Below, piece after piece: positions 31,879-44,217 of a stretch of 64,000 nt of DNA (positions are counted from its first letter, which is position 1; each line of letters starts with the position of its first letter). The position numbers and the translations under genes are program-made. The stretch spans positions 62,001 to 126,000 of the forward strand of contig BLJB01000014.1 of assembly GCA_013423325.1 (NCBI GenBank), given 5' to 3'. The notes beneath the pieces are model-generated. The model made no database searches. It saw only the letters and a program-made list of their open reading frames with translations, and was not told the DNA's origin. This DNA comes from Usnea hakonensis. Taxonomy: Eukaryota > Ascomycota > Lecanoromycetes > Lecanorales > Parmeliaceae.

Positions 31879-33178
31879 TCAGAGTAAATGAGATTTATTG
31901 CGTCGGCCAAGTTCTCCAGAGTCCCAGCCGCAGAAGTCTGCAATATGTCTGGCAACCTCATCATGTTTCGGCACCGGGAACCCATGGTCACCAGCCACGA
32001 CTTTAACCTCAAGGTATTCGGGATTACCAACCATCTCTAGTAGGTCAGCCGATACTTCCCCTGCCCGAATCACATCATCACCGTCGCCGAATATAACGAG
32101 CAATTTGTTATTAAAATTCTTACTAGATTCGCTTGAAGGCGAGGCGTGAGAACTGCCACCTTTGACAATGTTGCACACTCGCCTCCAATCCGAATGCTGG
32201 TGTTGTATTGGACCATACTGGTGAGTGCTGATGAAGCTTTGAACAAAGCCTTGGTGATTATCATATTGCCATTGGGCAATCCCAGCTATGTCCAAGACTT
32301 TCTTTCGCACCACCTGGGCTTCCTGAGGTATCTCAGGGCCTTTGTGCCTTTGCCCACGAGGGTCACTGCTGCCAAGGGTTGAATACGAAAGTCTGAGCCC
32401 AAGAGTCTTGCCCACAAGACTCCTTAGGAAAGAGGAAGGCAGTATTGAATGGTAACGGTAGAAGATGCTTTCGTATTCGTCCGGTAAGCGGCGAATGATC
32501 CCTCCCGGTGCGAGGAGAATTATTGAGTTGATGAGGTACGGGAAATCAGCGGCGAACGCCATGGCTATGCCGCCGCCAAGAGAATACCCAACGAGAGAGA
32601 AGCCTCCCGCTGCAGCGCCAGTCCACGATAGTGATGATGAGGCGGCCGCGAAGAAAATTTGGGCTCCAAAAAGTCTGGCATCATGTGGGACTCCTAGTGG
32701 AGTGTCTGAATATCCTCTACCCCAGAGATCTTTGGGGCCATGTATAGTCAGCGACATGAGGATAAATGATAGTAAGAGAAATTGCCGTTTCTTGTCATGC
32801 CTCGCCGGCGATGCTGCCATGCCCGATTGACATACCGAACATCATGACTCGGCAGCCCATGTCCACCAGATCACTTGCAACAGGGCCCAGTATTGGCGCC
32901 GGTGTTGTATCTCCATGTATAAAAAGCACCTTGTTGCCATCTTTTGGGCCCCATTCGTATACCCTCATTACGCCATATGGTGTAGTAACGTCGCGAGCAC
33001 CGGGAAGGAGGTCGGTAGGATAGGGCAATGCGGTGGCTTCTGCAGGAGACAGTTTAGGGAGCAAGGTGTCGCGTGGCGAAGCAATTGTCTGTGGTGGGGC
33101 TCGTCGACCCAGATGGAGGGTCAGCGACAGTGTAACCAGGGCAACAGCGGCAAGTACTGTCCATGTGGATAGATCCAT
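31879..33178 (-). CDS. Alpha/beta hydrolase with N-terminal membrane anchor
   Basis: Two exons, 33178-32836 and 32729-31879, with a 106-base intron (GTATGT...CAAAG), phase 1, give 397 residues. Residues about 6-24 are hydrophobic (WTVLAAVALVTLSLTLHL), suggesting a signal anchor. The fold is clear: KVLFIHGDTTPAP (oxyanion loop), VMMFDLWGRGYSD built across the splice junction, the nucleophile elbow LVGYSLGGGIAMAFA, the acid in VIFGDGDDVI and the catalytic histidine in VVAGDHGFPVPKHDEV. All three triad residues are present, so an active esterase, lipase or epoxide-hydrolase-like enzyme is expected, but the substrate cannot be inferred. It diverges from the rhodopsin-domain gene with 961 bases between the starts. 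Confidence 0.88.
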
Positions 33179-34139
33179 TCTAAGCAGATGGAAGATCCAA
33201 CGGGAGGGCAGAACGCTTCAGCCGTATAAAGGAAGGGAATCCTTCCAAGAAGGAAGGAGGTCAGTAGACTTGTGGATGCAAGACATGGCGAGAATTTCCT
33301 GCGACTGCGTCTCCAAATCAAAAGCTTGATGTACTTCAGCCCCTAAATTTCATGGCAAAGACAGGTGTGTCCTGATATCTGTTATCGTGATTCGATTCCC
33401 GGGTTGATAGATTATTGTGGAGGAATAACATAGTTTCGGTGAGAGTATGGAGCAGTATCGTAATTAAATACCAGATATCATGTTAGCGCATGTTTAAATT
33501 ACGAACAGTAGAATGCGCTAATACTTGATCCGAACCCAGCCGATAAATGGTCCAATAGTAAATACTGTGGACATGCAGCACTCATGCGCATCATGCACTT
33601 GTGATTATTATTGACCTTTCACAGCCAAGACACTTCTCGTATCACTCCTACCTATCCATTTGTGATAAGCATCCGTAAATGGCTACATGGCCGGCGGGAA
33701 GACTGCCGGCCGTGGCAATCATTATCTTTTTGACTTTCTCCGAGTACCTACCTATCCCCTGTTGACTGGACCGAGAGAGGGAGCCAAGGACACACACACC
33801 ATTATTGAGGCCAAGTATGCGCTCTTTGCCATCCTGTAAGCTTCCGATCTGGAGCTTCATTTCTATCATTGGGACAACAGAGCAACGAGCACGTGTCTTT
33901 CATGCCCATTTCCAGTCTACGTTGAGAATTTGGGCAGCAATACAACGCGCTTACAGCTGCCCACTTCTTCATCTGCACAGTGATGAATAATTTTTCCAGT
34001 GATTAAAAATGCCTCCCGGCCCATCTTTTTCACTCATCCAAAGATAAAGACTATAATCTTGCCATGACGCCCTCAATCTTTTATCATCTGGCAATAAGTC
34101 GAATTATGCTCCGTTCAAATTAGTACCACCGAATGTACC
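33179..34139. promoter_or_regulatory. Divergent intergenic region
   Basis: Shared upstream region of the hydrolase (minus) and the rhodopsin-domain gene (plus). No gene is supported inside. Specific binding sites cannot be assigned from sequence alone. Confidence 0.4.
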
Positions 34140-35504
34140 ATGGCTGGTTTGTTGTCTCGAGATGCCATCACTTCTGACAACTACAGCCCAGTCGTCAATA
34201 TTGTGACATGGATCCTTCTGGTTTCAATGGTTCTCGCGGTGTGTGCAAAGGTGGCTATGAAGATCATAGGACGTCGCTCTTTTAACATCGATGATTCAAT
34301 GCTGGTGGCTGCCATGGTATTTTTCTCCGGGCCTTTCGCACTTTCACAGCTGAGGCAATGGCCTTTGTGCTCCAGGTGTTGAGTGCTGCGCAATCGGCTA
34401 CATTGTCTGTGCAGACGTATAATGGCGTCGGACGCCCTTTTGAGTCCCTTACCATATCGCAGATCAGGACTTATGAGAAGGTAAAACCATTTCTTTGCTG
34501 ATGTGCAGGAAACTGTTTTGACGAGAGCGCAGGCCGGCTACTCTGCAGATTTACTCTATATAATAGCCCTAGCAGTTTCAAAAGTCTCTGTCCTGGTGCT
34601 TCTTTGGCAACTTACGCCAGTCACTAGTCATCGACGACTGACATTGGGGGTTGGATTGTTCCTCGCTGCTTGGACCATCGCGAGCTTCTTCGCATCTTGT
34701 TTCCAGTGCCCTATTCCGGAAACATGGATGATTCTAGACCAAGATTGCTTTGACAGAGTACGGATGGCACTCCCCTAAGCCCAAACTCATCCCAAGTACG
34801 ACATTGCTTATGCTTCAGTAGGTTTCTTTCTGGACAGCCTACGGTGTTATCAATATTTTGACAGAAGCCATCCTGATATTTCTACCAACCTACACCATCT
34901 GGAACTTGCACATGCCAGGTCAACGAAAAGCAGCGGCTATCGCGTGCTTCGCCATTCGTGTCTTGTAGGAGCCACCTTGTCACTAGGAAAGTCTCAGCTA
35001 AGCGATTTTAGAGTCATAGGATCCATCATAGCTCAGCTCACAATCCTCAACAAGAAAAGAGATACTAATGATGCCACCCTTGACACCTGGTCCTACCAGC
35101 TCTCAGCGCAATTTGTGCAGAATCTTAGCGTCATCACAGCATGTGTTCCGTATATCAAAAACGTGTTAGTTGGAGTTGAATCAGGCATGTTCCAAACCGG
35201 TCGTTTCCGTCTGGCCACATTCCGCAAAAATTCTCAAAGAAATCAGGAGTATGATCTGTCCGGCGCGAGGTCAGGAAAGGAGACTGTGGCAGAGTCATCC
35301 GCTGTGCCCAGTCGACAAATGCCTGAGGAAATCTCTCATCATAATGTGGCGAACGAAACGCCACAGAAGAACCCTTTCTCAGCAGAGAACACAGCCACTG
35401 CTGAGTCGGTCACACCAACCGAGGAATGGGATGGGGGCAGCCAGTCTAGTCGTGCGAAAATAATCCGGGAAACGAGGGAGTGGTATGTTGACTACGAGGC
35501 ATGA
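34140..35504 (+). CDS. Rhodopsin-domain (fungal seven-helix) integral membrane protein
   Basis: Five exons: 34140-34316, 34355-34480, 34509-34757, 34822-34964 and 35012-35504, total 1188 bases (395 residues), all in phase. It matches the large fungal family of Pth11-like/rhodopsin-domain proteins. It has helix 1 (IVTWILLVSMVLAVCAKVAM), the conserved FNIDD after it, a helix ending VLQVLSAAQSATLSVQ, then SADLLYIIALAVSKVSVLVL, a W-x-L-A-S-type helix, CPIPETW, FWTAYGVINILTEAILIFLP, an I-C-F-A-I-R-like helix, and ATLDTWSYQLSAQFVQNLSV ending in the family signature TACVPYIKN and ESGMF. A polar cytosolic tail of about 100 residues follows. Some members act in surface sensing; most are uncharacterised. 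Introns of 38 and 28 bases are unusually short, so the first two joins are less certain than the others. Confidence 0.82.
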
Positions 35505-36517
35505 TTAAGATAAAGAGTGCGTAAATCAATTAATGTATCACTAAAGTATACTTTGCACATGCATGATTTGTTGGCCTTGGGACACGACTTCCCTGCTTAG
35601 CTGCTGCGGGCCGATGTTTACTAAGGTATACGGGTCCGCCCGCGGAAAATCTACCCTGGCCATCTTTGTAATTCCCTCATCCCATAGATACACTTGTGTA
35701 TAAGCAGCTAATAGATAGGGTCGATCAGATTCAAGAATGTACACAGATAATGATTGATAACATGCGAAAAAGGAAGAAATAGAAGAGGAAGAAAGAAGGG
35801 CGCATGTAAGAGGACCGGATGCCAAGGACATCGAAATCACGACGAGCAGGCATCGCCGGCATGATCTTCACAGAATGCATTGGACATGCTTTGATAGGGA
35901 ACCAATGAAAATGAACATCTACTCGGAATCACAGAGTCTGTGCGGCTATCACCAGGGATTACGCGTTCCAGACCACCGGTGGCATATCATGATTGAGTTG
36001 TGATGTACTCGTCTCGCATGTTCATCCAATCGGGAAGCAACGAAAACTCCTCATCAGAATTGACGTTTCCGTGGAGGCAACTTTATCCATTCGCATATTT
36101 GAGGCTGTGGAAAGGACCCGTGATTCTGCAGTCCAGGTCTTCGGGGCTGCATGAATGTGGGGGGAAGAGGGGGTGCGTATAAAGTGCGCTAATATGACGA
36201 ATGCATTACAAATATACCACCATTACCATCGTGACACACAAATCTTACGGCCGGTATCCACCTCTTCGACTCCCCATCTTCGGATTCCTACTCGGCTCCA
36301 ATGTTTGATCATTCTGTTTTGTATTCTGTTGAGGTTCTTTCTTGGGGCTCTCAAAATTCATGCTCAAATCTTCTCAGGCTGATTACGACGCCACTTGCGT
36401 GCGAGCTTTGAGCGTGTAACAAAATCGCTATCCGATGCAGAGGAAACTCAACCGACTTTACCACTGACCTTACCCTTGATTTATCGCCAAATTCGCGCGC
36501 AGTAATTCGTACACGAG
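35505..36517. other. Intergenic, no supported gene
   Basis: Three-prime flank of the rhodopsin-domain gene and 5' flank of the permease. Short frames only. Confidence 0.5.
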
Positions 36518-38801
36518 ATGAGTCAAGGTCAGGAGCTCCAAAATTTGGGCAGTACTCATTCCTACACCGGTCCCTATTCCGGGATCAGCGGCTCTCGACA
36601 TCGTATCAGAGATGAGCAGACGCTGGCTCGGCTAGGCAAGAAGCAAGTGTTAAAAGTATGTTGTGACAAGAGCTCACCCTTTGGAAGACGACCAGACTGA
36701 CTGGAGTGCGCAGCGACGTTTCGGATTTCTTTCTCTCATCGGATTCAGCTGCACTATCCTTGTGACCTGGGAGACAGTCCTAACGTGGGTCCAAATCCTT
36801 GGCGCTATCGTGCGCATAGCTGACATACAGGTCAGCCTCTTCCAACAAGCCTTTCAGAAGTGAGTCTATCCGTATGCGGCAAGCATCTGGGAAGTCATTG
36901 ACGCTTGAATAGCGGAGGACCGGCGGGTTTACTCTATGGATTTCTCATCTCATGGTTCTCTAGTATTTCTGTCTACATGGTCATCGCAGAGATGGCTTCT
37001 ATGTGAGATCCCTCATGTGGAATTCTAATACCCTAATGTCTGACAGACTTAGCGCTCCTACCGCTGGCGGACAATATTTCTGGGTCTCAATGCTGGCGCC
37101 GATCAAGTACCGGCGGTTTGCAAGCTACATCACCGGTATGAGATTTATTGAGGCCGCCGCGAGACGTGACAGATGAGTCTTCGTACCTCCGACAAGCAGT
37201 TGACGGAATAGCGACGACTTATGGTCGACAGTCTTCAGCTGACACGCGGCGCAGGCTGGCTTACGTCTATCGCTTGGATAGCGGTATTGGCTACGGGGAG
37301 TGTCTTTGTCGGTACGATCTGGCAAGGCCTAATAATCCTCGACAACGACAACTACCAGCCTCAGAAGTGGCAGGGTACTCTTCTGTGCTGGGCTGTTCTT
37401 GCCGTCGCCGTCTTTATCAACACTGTGGTCAGTGGGCTGCTGCCGATGATTGAAGGCATCATCCTAGTGCTGCATGTGTTGGGTTTCGTGGCGGTCATTG
37501 TGCCATTGGTATATCTGTCGCCACATGGGTCCGCTGCAAGCGTCTTTAAAACGGTATTGAATGAGGGTGGCTGGCCAACTCAGGGAATATCATATTGCGT
37601 TGGATTTATTGGCAATGTGGCGACTTTCGTTGGTGGGTCCAGATTTCACAATACGTTACATCGCTCTCTATGATGAAGGCTGCTAACGATCGATGGCAAT
37701 AGGCGCTGATGCCGCAGTTCATGTCTTTTTCTCCCCTTCCCGAATTTCCCGAATGACTCCTCTGCTTACACTTCTTAGATGTCCGAAGAGATTGAGAATG
37801 CAGCCTTAAATGTACCCCGCGCGATCCTGACAACCATGATACTCAACGGAGCTACCGGCTTTGCCATGGTGATTGCGGTCCTCTTCTGTCTAGGAGACCC
37901 AGAAACTGTGCTTGTACGTCTTCAAACCATGACACGTCCCGGGGACCTTTACCCTTGTAACCATTACAGATGTCGCCTACCGGCTTCCCTTTTATCCAGG
38001 TCTTCTATGATGGAGTACGTTCCAAGGCTGGAGCGACGGTGATGGCTTCCATCGTAGTCGCTCTCTCCTGGTGTGCGGTCATTGGGTTTCTCGCCACGGC
38101 ATCTCGTATGATTTGGTCTTTTGCACGGGATCGGGGCCTTCCGTTCCACCGACTCATTAGCAAAGTACCACTGAATCCCTGACTCCCAATTCATACGTAC
38201 CATCATCGTTAACACCATGTGCTAGGTCGAACCGCGAGCCTCAATCCCGGTAGTCGCCATCGCCATCGTGACTATCATCCCTGTTCTCATTGCCCTGATC
38301 TACATCGGCTCCCCTACCATCTTCGAAGACGTCGTTTCCCTCTCCACCTCCGGTCTCTACATGTCCTACTTCATCCCCTGCGCTCTGCTCCTCTGGCGAC
38401 GCACAACCGGACAAGTCAAGCCATACTCCCCTTACCCGCTCGATGACTCCAACACCATACCAGACCTGATCTCCGCATTCGCCGCCTCAGACGATCCCTC
38501 AAGCGAGGTCGCGGAACCCCAACTCGCCTGGGGACCCTGGCACCTCCCTGGCCTCTTCGGCATCTTCAACAACGCCTACGCCTGCGTCTACACCCTCTTT
38601 GTGCTGTTCTGGAGCTTCTGGCCGCCGCTGACTCCGACGACGGCAAAGAATATGAATTACAGCGTCCTGTTGACGTTTGCGGCGATTGCGTTTAGCATCT
38701 TTTATTATCTGGTGTGGGGGAAGAAGCAATACAAGGGGCCGTTGGCGGAACGGGATGCCGGGACGGGCATAGTTGTCGAGAATATGAAGGGGGGGTCGTA
38801 A
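36518..38801 (+). CDS. Amino acid / choline / GABA permease (APC superfamily)
   Basis: Ten exons: 36518-36655, 36714-36784, 36836-36859, 36913-37002, 37054-37136, 37255-37632, 37703-37722, 37779-37913, 37970-38164 and 38226-38801. They total 1710 bases (569 residues) with all phases matching. Spliced protein shows the Uga4/Hnm1-type hallmarks: RRFGFLSLIGFSCTILVTWE, NGGPAGLLYGFLISW, IAEMASIAPTAGGQYFWVSM, SYITGWLTSIAWIA, and DAAVHMSEEIENAALNVPRA, where a 56-base intron splits after His. About twelve membrane segments are expected. Two exons are only 20 and 24 bases long. It probably imports GABA, choline or related amines across the plasma membrane; substrate choice within the family is not predictable here. 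Confidence 0.9.
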
Positions 38802-41583
38802 TGGCGGCGGGGGTAACGTGCCTTTGGCTCGGTGCTGAGAAGCTCATCGGACTTCTAAGGGCTGTCGGATCCATAAGGGCGGAAGCGGCAGGGAGATATG
38901 GATGTCGTGAATGTCCGAATGCCCCTGTCTATGAAGAGTCGTTCGTATGCTGAGGCCTGCATACTCATATAATTTTAATATAATCAATTGTAGTAAAGTG
39001 CCTGAGAAACGAGTGTGCACCAGCACCCTCTCTTGACACACTGTGTTTCGTTGTGGGAGGTTGTGGTGTTTAGGCTGTGAATTCTGTACTCGTCCCTGTC
39101 GTTTCGGCGTAGTGTTGTCGTTTTGCTTGTCTCGGAGGGGAAAGGGGTTGGGGTCTAAGCTGGGCTTGGCTGGGCTTGTATCGGATTTGTAGGGGGGGGA
39201 GGGGGTTGGAGTCTGTTGAAGAGATGTGAGAAGAGCTCGTCATGCGACTTGCTCGACGTGGCTGTTGGTCTCATTCCGGGGGCTGACGTGGGGAATGTAC
39301 ATTGTCTGCGGCCTGAAATGTTGTCTCGGCAACCGGCATGCTGAGCCTGAGTATGAATCCGTGTCCTTCTTCCCAATAGATCGATTTCCAATTCGCCATT
39401 GCGCTTTTTTCTGCACGCGAACATCTTCCAACCCACCCATCACTATTCCTAAAACCGGAGACGAAGCCCCTCGCTATGCTCTTCCTTCCATGACTGGGTG
39501 AGTGGGGATAAAGACTCGGGATAAATGATGTTAGATGGGGAATTATGTATTTTATATAGATTGTTGTGTGGAGAGGATAAGATTGGGGACTTCGCGGGAG
39601 GTGTCATTCGCTTCTAGAGTGTTTTCTGACGGGTCCGTTCCGGACGCACGCTTCCTCTCTGAGAGGAGTAGGCCTCGTGCCAGATACATCTTCTGCTCTC
39701 TTTATACCCATAGCGCCCTAACCACACCCCCCCTCATATCACCATCTTCAACAAGAACAAGCCCGTTAATGATATACGAATACTACTACTTAGCGCTACC
39801 CAAACATCTCACCATCCACCTATCTAATATGCATACAATAGTGATCGCCGGGTTATCTTTTGAGTAATCTTCGTAGAGCTGGTATGATAGAGTTCTTTGT
39901 GTTAAGTCGAGTACCTAGTCTGCCATCGTACCTCGAACCTCACCTCGAAATACGGCTCTATAAAGCAGACCCCACAACATTCTGTACAGAGATTTCTCGA
40001 TTTCTGTGTATGGCCGTTGCTTAGGGATGGGTGAAGAGGCGTTTTGGGGATAGCGGGAGAGGTGGGGGTAGGTTGGTGGATTGGTAGTGGGGTTTGCGAA
40101 GGGGTGAATTGGGTTGGATATATGGGAAAAGGTAATGATTCGGGGTTTGGTGGTAGGTACTGTTGTTTGAGCTGGGACGTTTTGAGGAGCGTCACCTACT
40201 TCATGGAGAGAGATCTATACTTACAAGAACCAAACCCCAAAGTACAAAGTACCCCGAAAATCAGAACCGTGATGGGAGAGATATAAATCAACGACCCCAT
40301 CCCATCCATCCGTCATCACACTATCTATATACGAGCAAGTCCAAAGTCTTATAACATGAATACCAAGGCGATGTCTCGGCGTTTTTTATATCCCCCCCTC
40401 CTTCCCCCACAGTATGTATCTATCTATCTATCTACCTCCCCTCTCAAGGCTCTCATCAATCAATAAATAGCTATCCTTCCTCCCTTCCTCCCTCCCTCCC
40501 TCCCTTCCTTCAATAAATCCCTCACTCACTCACTCTGTCCGATGTCGATGGGTTTCTCATATACACACTCTCTCACTCACTCTACATAGATAGCAGCGAG
40601 CGCTATGTAGATAGATAGATAGATGGATAGATAGATAGTAGTGTTCCATATCCACAGATTTTAGAGTATTTTTGAGATTGATCATTGAGAGGGAGAGGGA
40701 GGGAGGACGCGCTGTTTAGAAAGATTTTGAAGGGTATATGTATGGCGATAGGTTTCTTTTCTTGGCTATTGCTCCTTCTTCTTCCTCTTCTTCCTCTTCT
40801 TCGGGCGTTACTTACTTAGCGTTATCCCATCTCTACTCTACCCTATCTGTGATACATAATAACTCTCTACTGCTAGCCATCCATCAATCAATCAAGATCC
40901 CATCCCCCCTTCCCCCCTTCCACCCGTCACCCATATCTCGCGCGATAATATTCATAGATTGTGGAGTTCTTTCTTGTTAGGCTGCGAGTACCCACGAGAG
41001 GACGGGGCTGGGGGGTTTTTTTTTGAGAGTGTGGAAATGCGGGGTTTTGGCTGGTTCTGGGGGTTGAGCTCTTAGTGGGCTGCGATGGAGGTAGGAGGGA
41101 GGGAGACAGGTGAGTTGGATACGTAGTGGGGTTTGGGATGAGGAGGGTGTGGGGATTTTGGGGATGGGATGCTGGGGATGGGATTTGGGGGGGATGTGGG
41201 GCGAGAAGGGGAGATGGTGGAGGAGGGGAGGGTTGAGATGGTGCTGGTGATGCGCGGAGAAGAAATGATCATTCGGTGGCTCCTTGGGAGGACAAAATCA
41301 GATGGTCAATTCTGGGGCCCGATGGGTGGGAATGAGAAGACTTTCGTACTTGCGAACGGCTGCCTGAGGCTCATGCTTCTCAGGAGCATGTGATGAGCAC
41401 ATGGCACGATTCCAATGGAACGGTTGAAGATTATTTCAAAATAGTCTCATCTATTATCGCAAAGTATCTCCCCTCTCCGTACGGAATACCCGTACAATAT
41501 CCCAAATGCAATGCCGAAAGTATAGAAATCCAAAATGCAGCCTCCCCCCCCTCACTCCAATCATCAATACCCAGTGTAGTATT
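38802..41583. other. Gene-poor region with microsatellites
   Basis: About 2.8 kb without a supportable gene. It includes TATC/TAGA tetranucleotide repeats near 40418-40436 and 40607-40639, TCCC repeats near 40476-40510, CTCA repeats near 40520-40580, and a run of TCTTCC near 40772-40800. Open frames encode only low-complexity peptides. Confidence 0.6.
40607..40639. repeat. GATA tetranucleotide microsatellite
   Basis: About eight GATA units with one GATG interruption. A shorter TATC tract lies about 190 bases upstream on the same strand. Confidence 0.9.
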
Positions 41584-42402
41584 TTAAGCCAAGACTGCCA
41601 TCGCAACAATCCCAACGGCCGCAACGAGCAGCTTGCCACCCATGGCGAGACTGGCGGCTCCGCCCTGGAAGGGAATGGGCGAGGTCTTCGCGGTGGTGGT
41701 GGCGGTGCTTATTGGTGCAAGAGTACCGGTAGCGGTGGCAGTTGTAGTAGCGTTGCTCGATGGGTAGCTGTAAGGGATCGAGACGGCTAGGATAGCTGGG
41801 GCCGCTGCGGACGAGACGGCGGCGGAGGTGACGGCGGGAGCAGCGGCGGTGCTAAGAGTGGTGCTCGAGGTAGCCGAGGTTGTTGATGATGTACCGGATG
41901 GGGAGGGAGTGACCGAGGGGGGGCTGTTGGGCGTTCCGGCTGGGCAGTCTGAGCCCGCGTCCGACGGGGGAGTGCACGGGATGATCTGCAAGAAGACTGG
42001 AGAGCATTGGGCACCAAGACTGGCGTCGTAGAGATTGTAGAAGGAGCCGCTCAGGCAGTGGTAGAAGACGGCGCTTCCGGCAATCGCAAGGGTGCCATTG
42101 CTGCAAATGGAGAAACCCCCCGTGTTGATCGCGTTGTTTTGTACGTGTAAATCGTATTGGAATTGTGCGTTGGCGACAATCTCACCAGTACGCTCACACT
42201 GGTCGGTGAGCACGCCGCCTTTGAGCGTGCTGTAAGGCTCGGAGGTGCATGTAGTGGAGGCTGTCTGGGCTGAGAGGTCGGCGGTCAAAGGCACGGGGTT
42301 GTACTCGAAGTAGCCCGAGTAATCTGAGGAGCATCCTTCTGGTACCTGTGCGGCAACGAGGGTGGCTGCTGCCAGGGCGGAGAGAGCGGCGGCGTACTTC
42401 AT
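41584..42402 (-). CDS. PIR1-like GPI-anchored cell wall protein
   Basis: Single exon, 272 residues. A signal peptide (MKYAAALSALAAATLVAAQ) is followed by EGCSSDYSGYF and the conserved core shared by PIR/Cwp1-type wall mannoproteins: DQCERTGEIVANAQFQYD, NAINTGGFSICSNGTLAIAG, SAVFYHCLSGSFYNLYDAS and AQCSPVFLQIIPC, with cysteines at the usual places. A Ser/Thr/Pro-rich stretch of about 90 residues leads to a hydrophobic C-terminus (LLVAAVGIVAMAVLA) preceded by small residues (GGAASLAMGG), which fits a GPI-attachment signal. Expected at the wall, covalently bound through glycans. There is no lysine-arginine Kex2 site of the type seen in true PIR repeats. Confidence 0.88.
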   Translation of the reverse strand: MKYAAALSALAAATLVAAQVPEGCSSDYSGYFEYNPVPLTADLSAQTASTTCTSEPYSTLKGGVLTDQCERTGEIVANAQFQYDLHVQNNAINTGGFSICSNGTLAIAGSAVFYHCLSGSFYNLYDASLGAQCSPVFLQIIPCTPPSDAGSDCPAGTPNSPPSVTPSPSGTSSTTSATSSTTLSTAAAPAVTSAAVSSAAAPAILAVSIPYSYPSSNATTTATATGTLAPISTATTTAKTSPIPFQGGAASLAMGGKLLVAAVGIVAMAVLA

Positions 42403-44217
42403 GTTGATTGATTTGGGGAGTGGTGGTTTGGGGAATGTAGGTATAAAAACGGGACTTGGAAGGGATGATTAAAGTATTATTCTAAAGTTGTGAAGGCAGC
42501 AGCAAATACAACAGGAAACGAGTGACCTGTGAATGTATATAAAAGTGAAAGAACGGATGAGATTGAACGAGTGTGTGTATATGCGCGAAAAAACAGTTGA
42601 GAAAAGTTGGAGAAAGAGTTGAAGATGCAAGAGGTAGAAGTAGAAGGGGGAGGGGAGGGGAGAAGGATATTTTGTCTGAGATTGAGGCTTGGCAGGGGTC
42701 ATTACGGGTTATTGCAGGGGGGGGGGGCATGTCTCCAGGGGTCTTTCGGGGGGTCTTAACTTTGGTTGGTGGAGAATTAGCGCGTGATCTAAAGCATGAA
42801 TTCGCCGAGATCTCGCCAACCAAGTCCCCCTACTTACCGCTTTTCCAACTCTCGTAATACGTGTACGTACTCATCCCGTGTGTATTCAAGAGCTAATGAA
42901 TGCTGAAGACTTGGTGTTACTGTCTATAAGATTCTCCTGGACTGTGTGGTCTCCGGAGTGTCGATTTGAGAATTCTTCATGGGACACAATCATGACTGTG
43001 TGGAAATGAGCCGTTTGCAGAAAGAAAACAAAGAAAGAAAAAGAAGCCGAGAAATGTGGAAATGTGGATTCGCGTACCTGAATTTCTCTCTCTTTTGGGG
43101 GGATCGCCAGGGGTAAGACGGACATGGTGGGACCCACTATGCACACTATGCACGCTATAAGCTTAGTCGAAGTCTTAGTAGGGTATAGGTCGTCTCTCCT
43201 TTCGGTCAGGGCTCAGTACCAGGAAAACCCCTTTCTAATTCTGGAACTGCGCCCCTCACCAAAACGTTGTCCCGCATGTGGACACCATATTATTCTATCT
43301 ATGACCGACTCAAAAGGCGGTAACGTAGATGAGACAGACGCTGTGTTTTGTCCAGAGATTGACAAGAATCGATCGTCTTTAGCTGCTGTCAAGTACACGT
43401 CGCTATTGGATAGCGCTATGCTCCAAACAGAGCACGCTTCAGAAGCTGCTGCTGCTGTTGCTATGTTTAATATGGCTGATGAGAAACAGTATCCGCGGCC
43501 CTAGCAGAAAAGCCAGAGCTCCTCGCTGTACATATAGCCGTGTTCGACACAGCTACTCTTGTACCTTGTACTGCTTGCTGCCGACAAATTTGTAGCAGGG
43601 ATAATATTGAAAAATCACTGGAACGAAAAATGATTCGTTAACATAAGCTTACGAATCGTTGAATCCCCACAGAATGACAGCCTTGAAAATATTCCGGTCC
43701 CACACAATATTCGGGAGTGAAGCCAGTATACCCACTATCACACGTGAATGAGAAAAGAGGTTCAGCTTTGAGATACCTTTATTGACTCCCAATTGTATCG
43801 GCCTGCCCCCAAACTCACATCTTGCCCAACGACACAACCCAAAGGTAGCAGTATTCCCACTCCGTCTGCCTCCAACCTGACGTCAGGCTCATACCAGAAC
43901 CTTAACGTTACTGGCTGCGGCAAATTCGGCAGTACGTTCGCTTGCCCGAGTCAGAGTGAGCCTCAGCCCTCAATCAAGTGATGCGGCTATTCGAGCAATC
44001 GAAATGCATCGTGGCGACTTGCGCTCGCTTCCGTGTAGGTTCAAATGACACGAAGCCCGTCCTCTGATGTTTCTGGGTAAATTTGAACGTGAGTAGTGCA
44101 ATTTGATCTGGGTTTCAGTAATTGTCTTCGCTGATAGCAAACTTGCTTATCGCTCCAATGCGCTTACCTGGTCGACGGATCGTTGCGGATGATCAACGCA
44201 CGCCGTCTTCGGGCGTC
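42403..44217. other. Intergenic, weak ORFs only
   Basis: Upstream region of the cell wall gene, then about 1.3 kb of unassigned sequence. Plus-strand frames at 43124-43504 and 43793-43981 have a few suggestive features (a CPACGHH motif; a Ser/Thr-rich part with VTGCGKFGSTFACP), but no complete gene can be modelled. Confidence 0.45.
43124..43504 (+). CDS. Possible hypothetical ORF with CPxCGHH motif
   Basis: Open frame of 126 codons. The C-terminal two-thirds (from about 43246) reads naturally, with RPSPKRCPACGHHIILSMT and an Ala-rich end; the first third is unconvincing and may be intron or leader. Unrecognised. Confidence 0.25.
   Translation: MVGPTMHTMHAISLVEVLVGYRSSLLSVRAQYQENPFLILELRPSPKRCPACGHHIILSMTDSKGGNVDETDAVFCPEIDKNRSSLAAVKYTSLLDSAMLQTEHASEAAAAVAMFNMADEKQYPRP

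Noticed and set aside
40400..40660. CRISPR-like spaced repeats
   Set aside because: Simple tetranucleotide microsatellites; no spacer pattern, and the genome is eukaryotic.
44122..44217. N-terminal extension of the small secreted protein
   Set aside because: Polar and basic residues before a clean signal peptide; the inner Met is the better start.
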